In this document: positions 24,134 through 34,890 of the stretch, one piece after another | How positions within the stretch are numbered: the first letter of the stretch is position 1 | Layout: each line of letters starts with the position of its first letter | Source of the DNA: Trichopria drosophilae | Lineage: Eukaryota; Arthropoda; Insecta; Hymenoptera; Diapriidae | Direction of reading: 5' to 3' | Length of the DNA stretch: 64,000 bases | Assembly: GCA_030407085.1 (NCBI GenBank) | Contig: CM059582.1 | Coordinates: forward strand, 136,235,001 to 136,299,000 | Position numbers and translations under genes: made by a program | Notes under the pieces: model-generated | Seen by the model: the letters and a program-made list of their open reading frames with translations, nothing else | Database searches by the model: none | Told to the model about the DNA's origin: nothing

Positions 24134-24829
24134 TAGTGGAAGGAAATTACCTGAGATTTAAAAAAAAAGGGAACTGTTCCCAAGGAGAATTTTTTTTGCA
24201 GAAATCGGTCAAAGGTAATAGGATTAAAGGATCCCTGAGTTTTCCACATCGTGCGAGGTCCGGAAGGTTTTTTTTTGCGTTTTTTAAAAAAAAAGCGTTT
24301 TTTACGATTTCTTGTTTGTTTTTTTGCGAATATCTTCGGTTCTATGTATTGGACAGAAACCAAAAAAATACCAATCTCTTCGTTATGAAATTCTCTACAA
24401 AAATTATTGCATCAGAAGTCGGAATTATTGCAACATAACCTCAAAAAAAAAAAAAAAATAAAAACCGCGTTTCATGCTGAATTTTGGTTTTTATATTTTA
24501 TGATTTTTTCTAAACATCCAATTGCACTAGTATTGCAGGAAAAGTTGCTTTTTTAGACCATAATTATGTGGTTAAAATTTGAAAAAAAAAATTGATTAAA
24601 ACGGCCATAATGCTCGTTTGAATTTTAAAATTAAGGAGCTCGTAACTTGTGGGCGTTGCATGCTAGGTGACTTTTTTCTTTTAAATTGTAGATCTTTTTA
24701 TGCTCTTTAAGATGGTTATAAATAATATTGTCAAAATTTGAACGAAATCGTTTAAAAATAGGTTTTTTTAATAAAAAAAAATTTTTGTTTTGTTTTTTTA
24801 TTAAAAAATTGGATTTTATTACAAATTTA
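24134..24829 (+). repeat. Left long terminal inverted repeat (24-37 kb element)
   Basis: About 695 bp, matching 36296-36983 in reverse complement with many small differences in A/T runs. It includes the words GAAATTACCTGAGATTT and AAAAGTTGCTTTTTTAGACC. Confidence 0.85.
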
Positions 24830-25099
24830 TATTTTTTTATTAAAAAATTTATTAAACAATGAATGCATCTTTTTATTCGAAATATGATTATTTTTTAATT
24901 TATTTTATAGTTGTAGAAACGAAGTCATTGAATTATTTTTTGTCATTTAAAATTAGGATTAAGTCGTTACAGAAAAATATAAGATGATTGGAATGCGTCA
25001 CTCTACGCATTGTAGGACCGAAAATTGTTAGGTCAAGTAGTACATTCTCGGCGCGAGGGCCCAGTCCGTCGCATTTATGAATAGAAACCAGTCATGCTA

Positions 25100-25592
25100 T
25101 AGCAGCATATGTGCGCTGTATACACCTTCAGTGTGTGAGTGTGTTTTTATTTAATACAACATTGATCGCAGGTATGTAATAGTTATTGTTTAGATTAAGT
25201 TTTAACTTGAATGTCATTTATATTCATACATTATTAATGATGATATCTTTATCTATAAATATATTATGTATGACATACATACGCGGAAAGAAAAAATGAG
25301 CTACTGCTGCGAATTTTTAGCTACCATAGCGAACGAATGACAGCTAACTTCTGACAGCAAACGTAATAGCTGAAGTTGCTAAAGAATTAGGTGCCCTTGC
25401 TTATTTTTCGTTGCCACTGCTAAGTTTTTATCTATGACGACAAATTTTTTCTAGCAAACTCGACTTCGCAGTGACAACTGACTCATTTTTTTCCGTGTAC
25501 TCATGGGCATTTTTTATTGCAGGCATTCATTTTCTATGAACATTGGCACAGTCCGAAAACATCCTTAAAAAAGAACTGGAAAGATTGTTGCG
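25100..25592 (+). other. Putative 5' untranslated exons of the large gene
   Basis: An exon ending ATCGCAG at 25171 is followed by GTATGTAATAG. A second exon, 25523-25592, has acceptor TTTTTATTGCAG and donor GCG|GTAATTC. A third starts at 25931 after TTTTTTATAG and contains the first good ATG at 25975. The transcription start is not defined. The prediction rests on splice signals only. Confidence 0.4.
25282..25497. mobile_element. Small MITE with TA flanks in the putative first intron
   Basis: The ends CGCGGAAAGAAAAAATGAG and the complement of CACGGAAAAAAATGAGT are flanked by TA on both sides (25280-25281 and 25498-25499). Together these suggest a Tc1/mariner-type non-autonomous insertion. 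Confidence 0.6.
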
Positions 25593-25974
25593 GTAATTCA
25601 TAATTTTATTACATTTATATTCGTTTTAATTTTCCATAATTGTGTATAAATTTAAACATATTCCGTTAAATTCTTACAATATGCATGTGTGTATGTAGGA
25701 TAATATTGTGTATAGTATGATATGCCGTAATCACCTTATTTATAAATACGAAGTCATTATCATGAATGTATATTGCAAACCGTCATACTCGCAAACTGAA
25801 TTACAATTTTATATTGCATATTTTTAATTATATCACTTTAAATGCATCGCATACTGCGTGTACCATTTTTGACTATTTCATGTTAAAATTTGAAAATTTT
25901 TCGGCATTAATAAAGTATCATTTTTTATAGGAAAAAATTCTACTTCCACTGGAGCATGTAACAATATTTTCATC

Positions 25975-26480
25975 ATGTCAAATTGTCTAATTTGTGACGA
26001 ACCCTTGGGTACTGACGAACATGCAATTGTGACCGTGGAAGAAAAAGGAATCAAGACAATACAAAGAAAATGTCATCAGATCGGCAACGAATCACTACGA
26101 AGAAAATTGCCTAAAATACAAGGTAGTATAAGTATCCATAAAGCGTGTTATAAGCCTTACACGTATATTACAGAAAATACTGCCAAGAAAGAAAATACAC
26201 AATCCACGTCAAGAAAATTACGCTCATCGGATGATTTCGAGAAAATAAATTATAATAAGTGTTTATTTTGTCAAGAAGACTGCGCCTCGCAAATTTTTAA
26301 GCGGCTGAATTGAAGAAACCAAAAAATAAACGTTTAAAAGTGAATTGCTTATCACATGAAGAAACATTGAAAAAAATCGAAGCATCAGCAAAGAAAGTCG
26401 ATAATGATAAGAATAGCAGAATAATTCTTCTTTTTTCTAGTGACGATGTATTAAATAACATATTTTATCATACCAACTGC
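25975..26480 (+). pseudogene. Large element gene, part 1: N-terminal Cys/His region
   Basis: It starts MSNCLICDEPLG and contains CLIC, CHQIG, HKACYKPY and CLFCQEDC, a spaced Cys/His pattern that looks zinc-binding. A frameshift near 26300 separates IFK from AAELKKPKNKRL. The frame then runs on to FYHTNC, where a TTAA-type element interrupts it. This is the first of three pieces of what was probably a single-exon frame of about 1,550 codons (506 + 551 + ~3,600 nt). I recognise the whole protein as a type often seen as uncharacterized in arthropods and other invertebrates. No function is assigned to this part. Confidence 0.6.
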
Positions 26481-27319
26481 TTAACCCATTAACGCCGAGG
26501 TGATCAGAATTTTTACTAACTTTTCAACGTGTTTATTTATTATGTAATTGGACCAAAAAAATAATGCAATACCTTTACTCCTATGCTAAATTTGATGCTC
26601 TTTCAGAATCTGAGCTCAAAATTTCAATTAGATACTGAGAAAAAAAAATATGGCCGTTTTAAACGTGAAAAACGTGAAATTTTTTGAAAAAAAAATTTTT
26701 TCACATTTTTTTCACAATGATACCGCAAAGGTATCGACTTTCTACTATGATCAGAGGTGATCATGGCACTCGAACATTAAGAGGAATTTTCTTCAGAAAA
26801 ATTCATCGACGCGTTTTTGCAAAATGGCGGCGGGAATGAAAAAATTTTATAAAAATCTTAATCTATTGTTTTTTTAAAAACTATACAGTTTAGACAAAAA
26901 TTTCTAAGAACAAAAATGTCTTAAAATTAGTCAAAGAACACTCTCAAATATTTTCAGAATTGTTTGAGATAATTTTTGATTTTTGAAAATTTGAAAAAAT
27001 CAAATTTTCGAAAAAATGTTTGAAAAAATTTGTGACTGTTCCTTGACTAATTTTAAGATTTTTTTGTTCTCAAAAACTTTTTCGTAAAGTATAAAGAAAA
27101 ACCTTTTTCTTGATTTGTACATAAATCTGATTCATACTCTGCATGCCATGAAGCAGAAGATTTTGAACGTTTTCGTGACATAACAAATGTATTGAAAAAG
27201 TGAAAACCAATATTTTTATTATATGCTTTACTTATAATTCATGTATAAATTGTATAGAACATATGAGGCAATACACAAGTGAAAGGATGTACGAGATTGT
27301 TCGTGAATTTTGTAGTGGA

Positions 27320-27493
27320 ACACGGAGAGACCAAAGGTATAATTATCGTATTCACCGTGCTATACGTCAAATATATAAGTCAAACTTCGGACGATTTCGG
27401 TGCACACTTTGGTACGTTTCGGGTACAAACTCTCTAGTACCTTTATCAAATGTAGGAGGTGGTACGAAAATTACACCTTGGGTCTCTCCGTGT
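27320..27493. mobile_element. ~174-bp MITE in the loop of the piggyBac-type element
   Basis: ACACGGAGAGACCAAAGGT at the left and the complement of ACACGGAGAGACCCAAGGT at the right. GTAG occurs near both sides. The superfamily is not clear. Confidence 0.6.
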
Positions 27494-27863
27494 AGGTAGA
27501 AACAAAATTTTATGTACAATTCAAGAAAAAGGTTTTTCTTTATACTTTACGAAAAAGGTTTTGAGAACAAAAAAATCTTAAAATTAGTCAAGGAACACTC
27601 ATAAATTTTTTCAAACATTTTTTCGAAAATTTGATTTTTTCAAATTTTCGAAAAACAAAAATTATCTCAAAAAATTCTAAAAATATTTGAGAGTGTTCTT
27701 TGACTAATTTTAAGACATTTTTGTTCTTAGAAATTTTTGTCTAAACTTTATAGTTTTTAAAAAAACAATAGATTAAGATTTTTATAAAATTTTTTCATTC
27801 CCGCCGCCATTTTGCAAAAACGCGTCGATGAATTTTTCTGAAAAAAATTCCTCTTAATGTTCG

Positions 27864-28918
27864 ATTTTTTTTTCGACGGTCGGCGGGTGGAGGTGGTGGC
27901 TACGTACCCCTACCTGGGCACTATCGTCTCCTCCTCGGCGAGTGGGCTGAAGGCTACTGAAAACGCTATAGCCAAGACTCGTCAGGCAACGGCGTCTGTC
28001 TTGGCTTTAATGGCTTCAGCTAGATGTGACTCAGGCAGCGCAGCCCTCAAATTGTACGGTGCTTCAATCGTATCCACTCTCTTATACGCCGCTCCCTGTT
28101 GGGCCCTGGATCACCTTCCATCCTTGGAATCGATCCAGTTAGAATTTTTTAAGAAATGGCTTAAGCTCCCCCCTTCGACGCCACCATACCTCCTGCGCCT
28201 TGAGTTGGGGCTCTACCCTATATCAGCAGAAATTGTACGCAGAGCGCTGTCCCTTGTGATAAAATACTTGAGGCAGCCACCAAGCAGTTTGCCGCGGCAG
28301 GGACTTCTCAGACTTTTTGAGCTTAGTTTGGTTGGAACTAGTCCGACATCTTTGAACTGGATCTCACAGTTAAGGTCAGTCCTCAAGGACGCCTGTTATA
28401 ATGATTTATGGGCTAATTTTATAGCTGGTAACTGGGAGTCCTCTCTTACTTCCACCTGCGAAACTTTCGCTACATCCCAGCGTAATCGTGATCTCCAGCG
28501 CTACTACATGTCGGACTCGTTCCAAATCCCAGTGTTTAGACAATTCTCCGATGGCCTGGCTTCACTGGCTCCTGAGCGGTGCCAATTGGCGCACCTGCGC
28601 CTCAAGGTCCAGCTGAGAACGGCCACAATATATTCGCGATCATTCTGCATTGGTTCGACACTTCATGCTTACAATCCGACCGAACCTTGCTCGATATGTA
28701 ATACGGGTGGAAGGGAGACGTTAACGCACATATTGTGCGACTGTCCTCTTTCCAGCCCCTCAAGAGCCAGATTGCGCCAAAACAGTATATTTAAAAATTG
28801 CCCGGATGCAGACTTAATGGCCTTTTTAATCGACTCAGCTGACCCGCGGGTTTTGGGTGTGCTTTTTGGTTTCGTTAGTTCATGCTTTGCCAGAAGGAGA
28901 TTTATTATGGAAACTTAG
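27864..28918 (+). pseudogene. C-terminal part of a non-LTR reverse transcriptase
   Basis: About 350 codons remain, open to TAG at 28916-28918. They begin in the region after the catalytic YXDD box (YLGTIVSSSASGLKATENA). A thumb-like region follows, with LYAAPCWALDH and PYLLRLELGLYPISAEIV. Near the end, CSICNTGGRETLTHILCDC is a CX2C...H...C zinc motif typical of the C-terminus of many non-LTR ORF2 proteins. The reverse transcriptase fingers and palm and the endonuclease are gone. The clade is not certain. The apparent ATG at 27857 belongs to flanking DNA. Confidence 0.75.
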
Positions 28919-29204
28919 GTAGCCCTTTTTTCTTTGTTCGATCTTTTGCCTGTATCGGTTCGGTTGTATTCGGTTATTTTGTACCCTCGCGCGTTATATG
29001 TAGCCTGTCCTTTCTGTAGTGGTGATTTTTTATTTCTTATTTATATTTTATTTTATTATTTTATGTATTTTTACTAGCCTATGCCGTGCTAGTTTTTTGC
29101 GACACTTTCTAGTATTGTAAGTCCCCTGATTTTGTATGTCGTGCACTCCACCTAAAAGAATTAATGTATATTCATATATGGGTTCAATAAACTATACTAC
29201 TACT
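27864..29204 (+). mobile_element. 5'-truncated non-LTR retrotransposon
   Basis: This insertion interrupts the right arm of the piggyBac-type element between TTAATGTTCG and ATCATAGTAG. The intact left arm (about 26745-26785) has about 19 extra bases at this point, so insertion removed target DNA instead of duplicating it. The 3' end is ATTCAATAAACTATACTACT, an A/T- and ACT-rich tail. It contains the end of a reverse transcriptase gene. Confidence 0.8.
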
Positions 29205-29477
29205 ATCATAGTAGAAAGTCGATACCTTTGCGGTATCATTGTGAAAAAAAATGCAAAAAAATATTTTTTTCGAAAAATTTCACGTTTTTCACGTTTAAAA
29301 CATCCATATTTTTTTTTTCTCAGTGTCTAATTGAAATTTTGCGCTCAGATTCTGAAAGAGCATCAAATTTTGCATAGGAGTAAAGGTATTGCATTATTTT
29401 TTTGGTCCGATTACGTAATAAATAAACGCGTTGAAAAGTTAGTAAAAATTCTGATCACCTCGGCGTTAATGGGTTAA

Positions 29478-29700
29478 CTGCATTTTATGAAGGAAATTAA
29501 AAATCTGCGAGCCAAAGCGAACATCGTGAAAAAGACCACGTTTCAAAAATTGTAATTTATATATGTGATTTTGTTCAAAACCATCCAGAAACGGACCCAT
29601 TCAGCCTGAAGGATTTAATTTTAAAATGTGAAGCCGACAATCCAGAAATATTAATTGCGACGGTAAAATGGATAAAAAAACAACTTTTATTGCATTTTGA

Positions 29701-29774
<74 letters not shown>

Positions 29775-30028
29775 AATATTTATTGCCGGGAACAACGCAC
29801 AAGAAACCATAATATGTCGTCGGAAAGCTGGTAATCGTTTAATAATTCAACATTTTCAAGAATCCAAAAAAAGCGATAAAGAAAAGCGAAACGAACAACA
29901 GGAAAACATGAAAAAATTCAAAGAAGCAGCTGAAGTAATCCTGAATGACGTAAAAATTAAAATCTACAACACCAACGAATTGCCAGCCGCAGATAAATTT
30001 TTTAATAGTCTTGAAGAATATATACCGC
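29478..30028 (+). pseudogene. Large element gene, part 2
   Basis: The frame resumes after the TTAA site as AFYEGN, hits TAA at 29498-29500, then continues SQSEHREKDHVSKIVIYICDF to ATVKWIKKQLLLHFED. An (AT)n tract at 29703-29771 then breaks it. It resumes in another frame at about 29806 (CRRKAGNRLIIQHF) and runs to NTNELPAADKFFNSLEEYIP, where an LTR-like insertion occurs. The same sentence continues at 32699 with PPSLFKFLWILITHDK, which confirms that the pieces were once continuous. Charged, helix-rich sequence with no assigned activity. Confidence 0.6.
29703..29771. repeat. (AT)n microsatellite
   Basis: About 34 AT units inside the coding remnant of the large gene. It probably expanded after the gene lost function. 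Confidence 0.97.
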
Positions 30029-30943
30029 TGTTACGCTCGAACCCGGGGTACTTTTACGAGTACTCTGGATACTTACGCGAAAGGGCGGTCGACCTTAAGG
30101 GTCGACTCTGGGTTCTGGTGAACGGAGGTGGCTGCGCTAAGGAAAGAGGGTCTGAGAAATGAAACAAACAAGTTTAATATATTGTCATAATAATTTTATT
30201 TTTTTTTGAGGAAGTAAGGAAATACATGAAGGAATTGAATGGAGGAAAATCAGAGGGGCGGCAACGGCGGCTGGTTGTGATCCCTGGTCAGGAGTCGACA
30301 CCGGAAAACTGTGTGACTGAAAACGAGAACACCACATAAAAATAGTGACCCTAAATGTTATTGTTAGTAGGGGGTAAGGATGAGGAAAAGATAAGGATAA
30401 AAAAAACTATACTTATATTAATGAATACCGACCTAATAAAAAAAATGACTATTTTATATAAAAAAACAAATAATAATTGAGGGTTGATTTTAATTCCTAA
30501 CAGCCCTACTGATGCTCGTGGCTTGATCGAGTTTTCATTCAAAGAATGATCTCGATTCAAGTCGCTAGTATCCCTAATAAAAAAAAAAATTATCCCTAAG
30601 GTGTTAATCTCTTGTTTGGTGTAAAAAAAAAATATTAAAAGAGATTAACACGTTCGTCTCATTAAAAGATAAAAAAAATATAAAAAAATATTAATTCTTT
30701 AATTTGTTGCCGTAGCAACTCGTCTCCTTTCGGGCAATAAAAAACAGGGAAGGATATGTTAATTAGGATTTAATAAAATTAACTCACTTTTTTTGTTGTT
30801 GGCTGATGGTTTCTCAATCCGCTGAACTGTGTCGACTGGACGAACTCCTCCAAAGTAGGCCGGGTTCAAGTCGTGGATTCCTCGTGAGGGAGCTTTGATG
30901 ATCTCCCTGAATCGGCACTGCGATCCCAACAAGAATGGTGTAT

Positions 30944-31088
30944 GCAGCGACCCGACGTAAAATTTCGAGTCGAAAGTTTACGCGGCGACCCGACGCTGGA
31001 CTTAGAGTTCAGGGTTTTACGCGGCGACCCGACGTGTGACTTAGAGTTGAGGGTTTACGCGGCGACCCGACGTCAAACTTAGAGTTCC
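30944..31088. repeat. Four tandem ~38-bp units inside the LTR-type insert
   Basis: GCGGCGACCCGACG recurs at about 30944 (as GCAGCGACC...), 30982, 31021 and 31059, followed by GACTTAGAGTT-like words. On the minus strand these lie downstream of the TATA-like box, so they may be in a transcribed leader. Confidence 0.85.
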
Positions 31089-31145
31089 CAACACGGATTG
31101 GGAACCAAAAACAGCTTGCCGTTACCTTGATTTGGTCGAGGAAGA

Positions 31146-31310
31146 CTTCGGACGTTCAGACCGAAGGGGAGAAGAGATGAGGAAGATATTCCGACGTTCA
31201 GACGGAAATATCAGAAAAGGAATCGTGCGAAGCAGAACAAGTCGCTCTCGTCACGAAATGTGGAAAATTTGGAAAAGGAAAAGATATTCGGACGTTCAGA
31301 CCGAATAACT
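31146..31310. repeat. Three palindromic ~19-bp words in the LTR-type insert
   Basis: TTCGGACGTTCAGACCGAA (about 31147), TTCCGACGTTCAGACGGAA (about 31189) and TTCGGACGTTCAGACCGAA (about 31287). The outer bases change in a compensating way (CGG...CCG versus CCG...CGG), so the inverted symmetry is kept. Confidence 0.7.
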
Positions 31311-32698
31311 TGTTTTTTTTTGGGCAAGAGATGGTTTGGTAAAAAGCGAGAAGCTGGACGAACCGCTTGCAATCGCTAAGAAGGGTTTTTTTTAGGGAAG
31401 GTCGATTTCAGAGGTTTCAGGCAGAGTGATGGCGGTGCTGGAAGGAGCTCTTTTTATACTCGATGCCTTGGTCATAAAAGTGCAGTCGAGTCGGAAAAGT
31501 GGGGTGACATTATTTATGGCGTGAAAATTGTACAATTTTTGTAAGAAACTTATAAACTATTGTTACGACATGTATGGTTTTTATGTTGACGCAAAATGTG
31601 TTATAATACGATGACAATAATTAGTACAAACTTGAACGGAAGTTGTAGCATGAGTTTAACAAAAGTTATTAATAAAAAAGGAATTTTGTATCAACTATTT
31701 ATATTAATTTTTCTTAAATGTTTTATCCGAGTGAAAAATACTAGGTATAGACGTTAGAAATATATTTTAAGTTATTAAAATATATTTCTAATTTATGTGA
31801 ACATTTTTAATTGTTCTTTTTAATGTTAATTATTAGTTTTAATTATTTGTTTCTATACATATTCATTCAAGTGTTGTACTAATTTTACAGGAAGACAGTT
31901 GAGTGTATTTTAATTTTATTGAAATGTCATTCTTTTTAAATAATTTAATAATTTATAAAAATAGCATTGTGCTTTGTTGTACCAATATTTGACAGTTTTT
32001 TTAGTAGTTGTAAAGGGAAAGGTGAAGGAGAAAATTATTGTTTGTAACTTTATTTATCAACTTGGTAAAACTTAATATTATTTATCGAATTTGTAATGTA
32101 AAATAATGAAAAGCATATGGCAGTCGGTTGGGTTTTTTCCAGTACCACCGTGTATAAGCGGATGTTTATTTTTCCCAATCTAATCTTTTTATATATTTTT
32201 ATGACTAGGGTCGGACTATCGTGGGCCATGTGCACATTTTCAGAGTTTCTTGTAGAATTTAGAAAAAGGAAAAGTTTTATTCAAAAAAAAATATTATGAA
32301 GATTGTTCAGAAAAATATTATTTTAACAAAAATGTATTAAGAATAAAAATAATAAAAATAATAAAAATAGTTTTTTTTGTATAATTTTTAGATTTTCTTG
32401 ATAGTTTGAAGTTTGTTGGTAATGGCGGAATCCTGCTTATTCACTGAGAATGGGGAAAACCTGCTTTTCCGACTTTTACATTTTTTTAGTGGGATCGGAT
32501 TATCTTGAGAGGAGCTCGAGTTCGGGCGGTTAGGGTTTCCTTATTTGTACCCTTCGAGATCGGTAGGGTAGTGTTCTTTATTACTAAAAACTGTTATCGG
32601 TATAACTAAGCAACGTAGCTCCGATTATGTTTTGTGGATTTCTTAAAAGATGGAGTTAAATAAATGGATGGTATTGCCGTTACGTGGGACGTAACACC

Positions 32699-34890
32699 GC
32701 CATCGTTGTTTAAATTTTTATGGATTCTTATCACGCACGATAAAACTGCCAAACATGATTGGCAAAAAAAAAATTATTGCAATCGCGCATGCTATAATAT
32801 CGGCGATGTTACCAAGATCTGGGATATCTCCTCTACAACTTGGACTTGCTGTTACATTATACCACAGATACGGTTCAAAAGACTTAATTGATATTTTATC
32901 AAGTTTAGGTTTTTGTTCGTCCTACAAAAAAGTATTGCTTTTTCAAGCCTCTGCCATTCATTCCCAAACAGAACCTGTTATGAACGAACTCATGTTTTGG
33001 ACACTTTGCTTTTGATAATGCAGATCATAATGTTTGTGCCCTCGATGGATTCAACACTTTCCACTACATGTGGGGCATACAAATTGTAGTTCCTCATGAT
33101 GCCGTACAACATACAACCATTCCTAAACTCAAGACATTACCGAAATCAAAGACGTATACTTCGAAAGGTACCGTATCTATTAAATATTTTAAAACGCATT
33201 CCGAAAGACGCTTTGGAGATCTTTGTTACGAAAAATTGGAAGGATATAATTTAAGTGGAAACAAGTACGGGAAAAATATCAAATTATCTCCGTGTGATTT
33301 TTTGTGGCTATTCAGCAAATATGCAAACATTGAAAAAAGTACAGGATGGAACCACTTCATGGAAGTAATAACACAGGCGCAACCATTTCAACGAAACAGA
33401 ATAATATGCTTGCAATTATATGCGCGCCTCCTTCAAATATGGAAACTATATATACGTCATTATTGTTAGCCTACAACAAAGCAAAGGCCTCAAATTTTAA
33501 ATACGTATATGTAACTTTTGATTTACCTTTATATATAAAAGCTTTGGAAATTACTGTAAGTAGTAATGATGATCGCCTGAAAAGCGTAATACCAATACTT
33601 GGTGGATTTCACTTACTGATGAGCTTCATGGGTGCAGTTGGTCACATAATGGATGGCAGTGGGATCAAAGATATTTTAATGCTAATCTACGCAGAAAATT
33701 CAATAAAACATATTTTAAGTGGTCACGCGTTCGCCAGAGGACTTCGAGCTCATGTTCAAATCCATGCAGCATTGGCAAATTTAGTTTTATCTTCGATTAA
33801 TTTTACTGAAGACGAGAAACATTTTATGACAAAACTACAAGAAAACATCGGAAGTAGTGACATTTTATCTGAATTTAATAACCCATTATACGCAGAAATA
33901 TTACAAAAATTTACGAAGAAATTAGAAGAACTGTCGGCTGATGACAAACCAACTGGAAGACTGGGTGCAATATTTCCAGATGGTGACACTTATGTGACAT
34001 TTATCGAAGCAACTCATCGTACATCCTGGGATGAATATCTACAAACTATAATTCAAATGCTTCCCATATTTCACGCAGCTGGACATAACTTGTACGCTAC
34101 GTGTGCCCATTTATATGTTCAGCAGATGCTACAATTACATGTAGATGAGTAGAAAGAATTTATTTCAAATTTCTCAGTGAGAAAAACGGAAAAATATTAT
34201 TGCGGCATTTTCAGCGATCAAGCAATTGAAACGGGCTTAATGAAGCTTTTCAAAGATCCAGGAAGAGGGCTAACACATGGTAAAGGAACTACCGAAGTAG
34301 ATACAGCAAAATGGATTTTATCGATGCCAATTTTTTTGGACATATTCCAAAGCTGTCAAGAATATTGTAAAGTAGCTGTTTTTGGCACAAGCGAACAACA
34401 CAAGTCCGACATGCACAGTGATGGAGGGCCTACGCGTGTTAAAAGAGACAACGAAGATTTTAACAAAGTAGCTGAATATCTTAAAGAAAATTCGCCTTTT
34501 TTATGAACAATCGAGTAGTGTCATTGAAAACTGGTATAATTGGAGACGACAAAGTGAACTGTTACAAAGCTTTCCAGCTAGGCACCGATGCAGTAGAAAC
34601 TATTTTGGAAGATAAAATAGATGACGTAAAAGTAGGTCGTCGATATCGCGTATAACCATTATCAATAATGACCTCAACAAGTAAAATTAATAACAAATAC
34701 GTACCGATAGATCCTACATTACTTTTCCAACGTATATGCCTCGTTAAAAAAGACGACGAAGAATTGAAAAACTTCTTCCAATTCGAACTAGCTCCATATC
34801 CGCTAAGTATCTTTAATGAATATGGAATGCGGAAAAATGTGAAATCAGATTTTTATGATGTATTTACACCACTACCGGAAAAGCCCTCTT
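32699..34890 (+). pseudogene. Large element gene, part 3: central region
   Basis: It reads PPSLFKFLWILITHDK, then after a shift at an A10 run (32764-32773) IIAIAHAIISAMLPRSGISP and YGSKDLIDILSSLGFCSSYK. After a shift near 33000 it reads FDNADHNVCALDGFNTFHYM. After another near 33410 it reads CAPPSNMETIYTSLLLAYNK, VYVTFDLPLYIKALEI, LGGFHLLMSFMGAVGHIMDG and TGRLGAIFPDGDTYVTFIEA. TAG at 34150-34152, then in frame YYCGIFSDQAIETGLMKLF, LTHGKG and SEQHKSDM. A shift near 34500, TAA at 34652-34654, and a last block FQFELAPYPLSIFNEYGMRK. The conserved-looking block order matches uncharacterized invertebrate proteins I have seen. No catalytic motif is certain in this part. Confidence 0.65.

Larger units (their letters stand above)
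26485..29473. mobile_element. piggyBac-type non-autonomous element, TTAA target
   Basis: The ends CCCATTAACGCCGAGGTGAT and their complement sit between TTAA at 26481-26484 and 29474-29477. Inverted arms extend hundreds of bases inward: about 26485-27130 pairs with 27500-27863 plus 29205-29473. TTAA with a CCC tip is the piggyBac signature. No transposase is present. It carries a small MITE in its loop and a non-LTR insertion in its right arm, and it splits the large gene between part 1 and part 2. Confidence 0.85.
30029..32696 (-). mobile_element. LTR-type insertion, probably a solo LTR, CCGC target duplication
   Basis: The 2,668-bp insert starts TGTTACGC and ends GACGTAACA, with TG...CA ends and a short inverted tip (TGTTACG/CGTAACA). 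It is flanked by CCGC at 30025-30028 and 32697-32700. Minus-strand promoter-like sequence TATAAAAAGAGCTCC lies near 31440-31456, and an AATAAA on the same strand lies near 30200. No gag or pol sequence is present and no second copy of the ends is found inside, so a long solo LTR is the simplest reading. It interrupts the large gene exactly between EEYIP and PSLFK. Confidence 0.75.
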
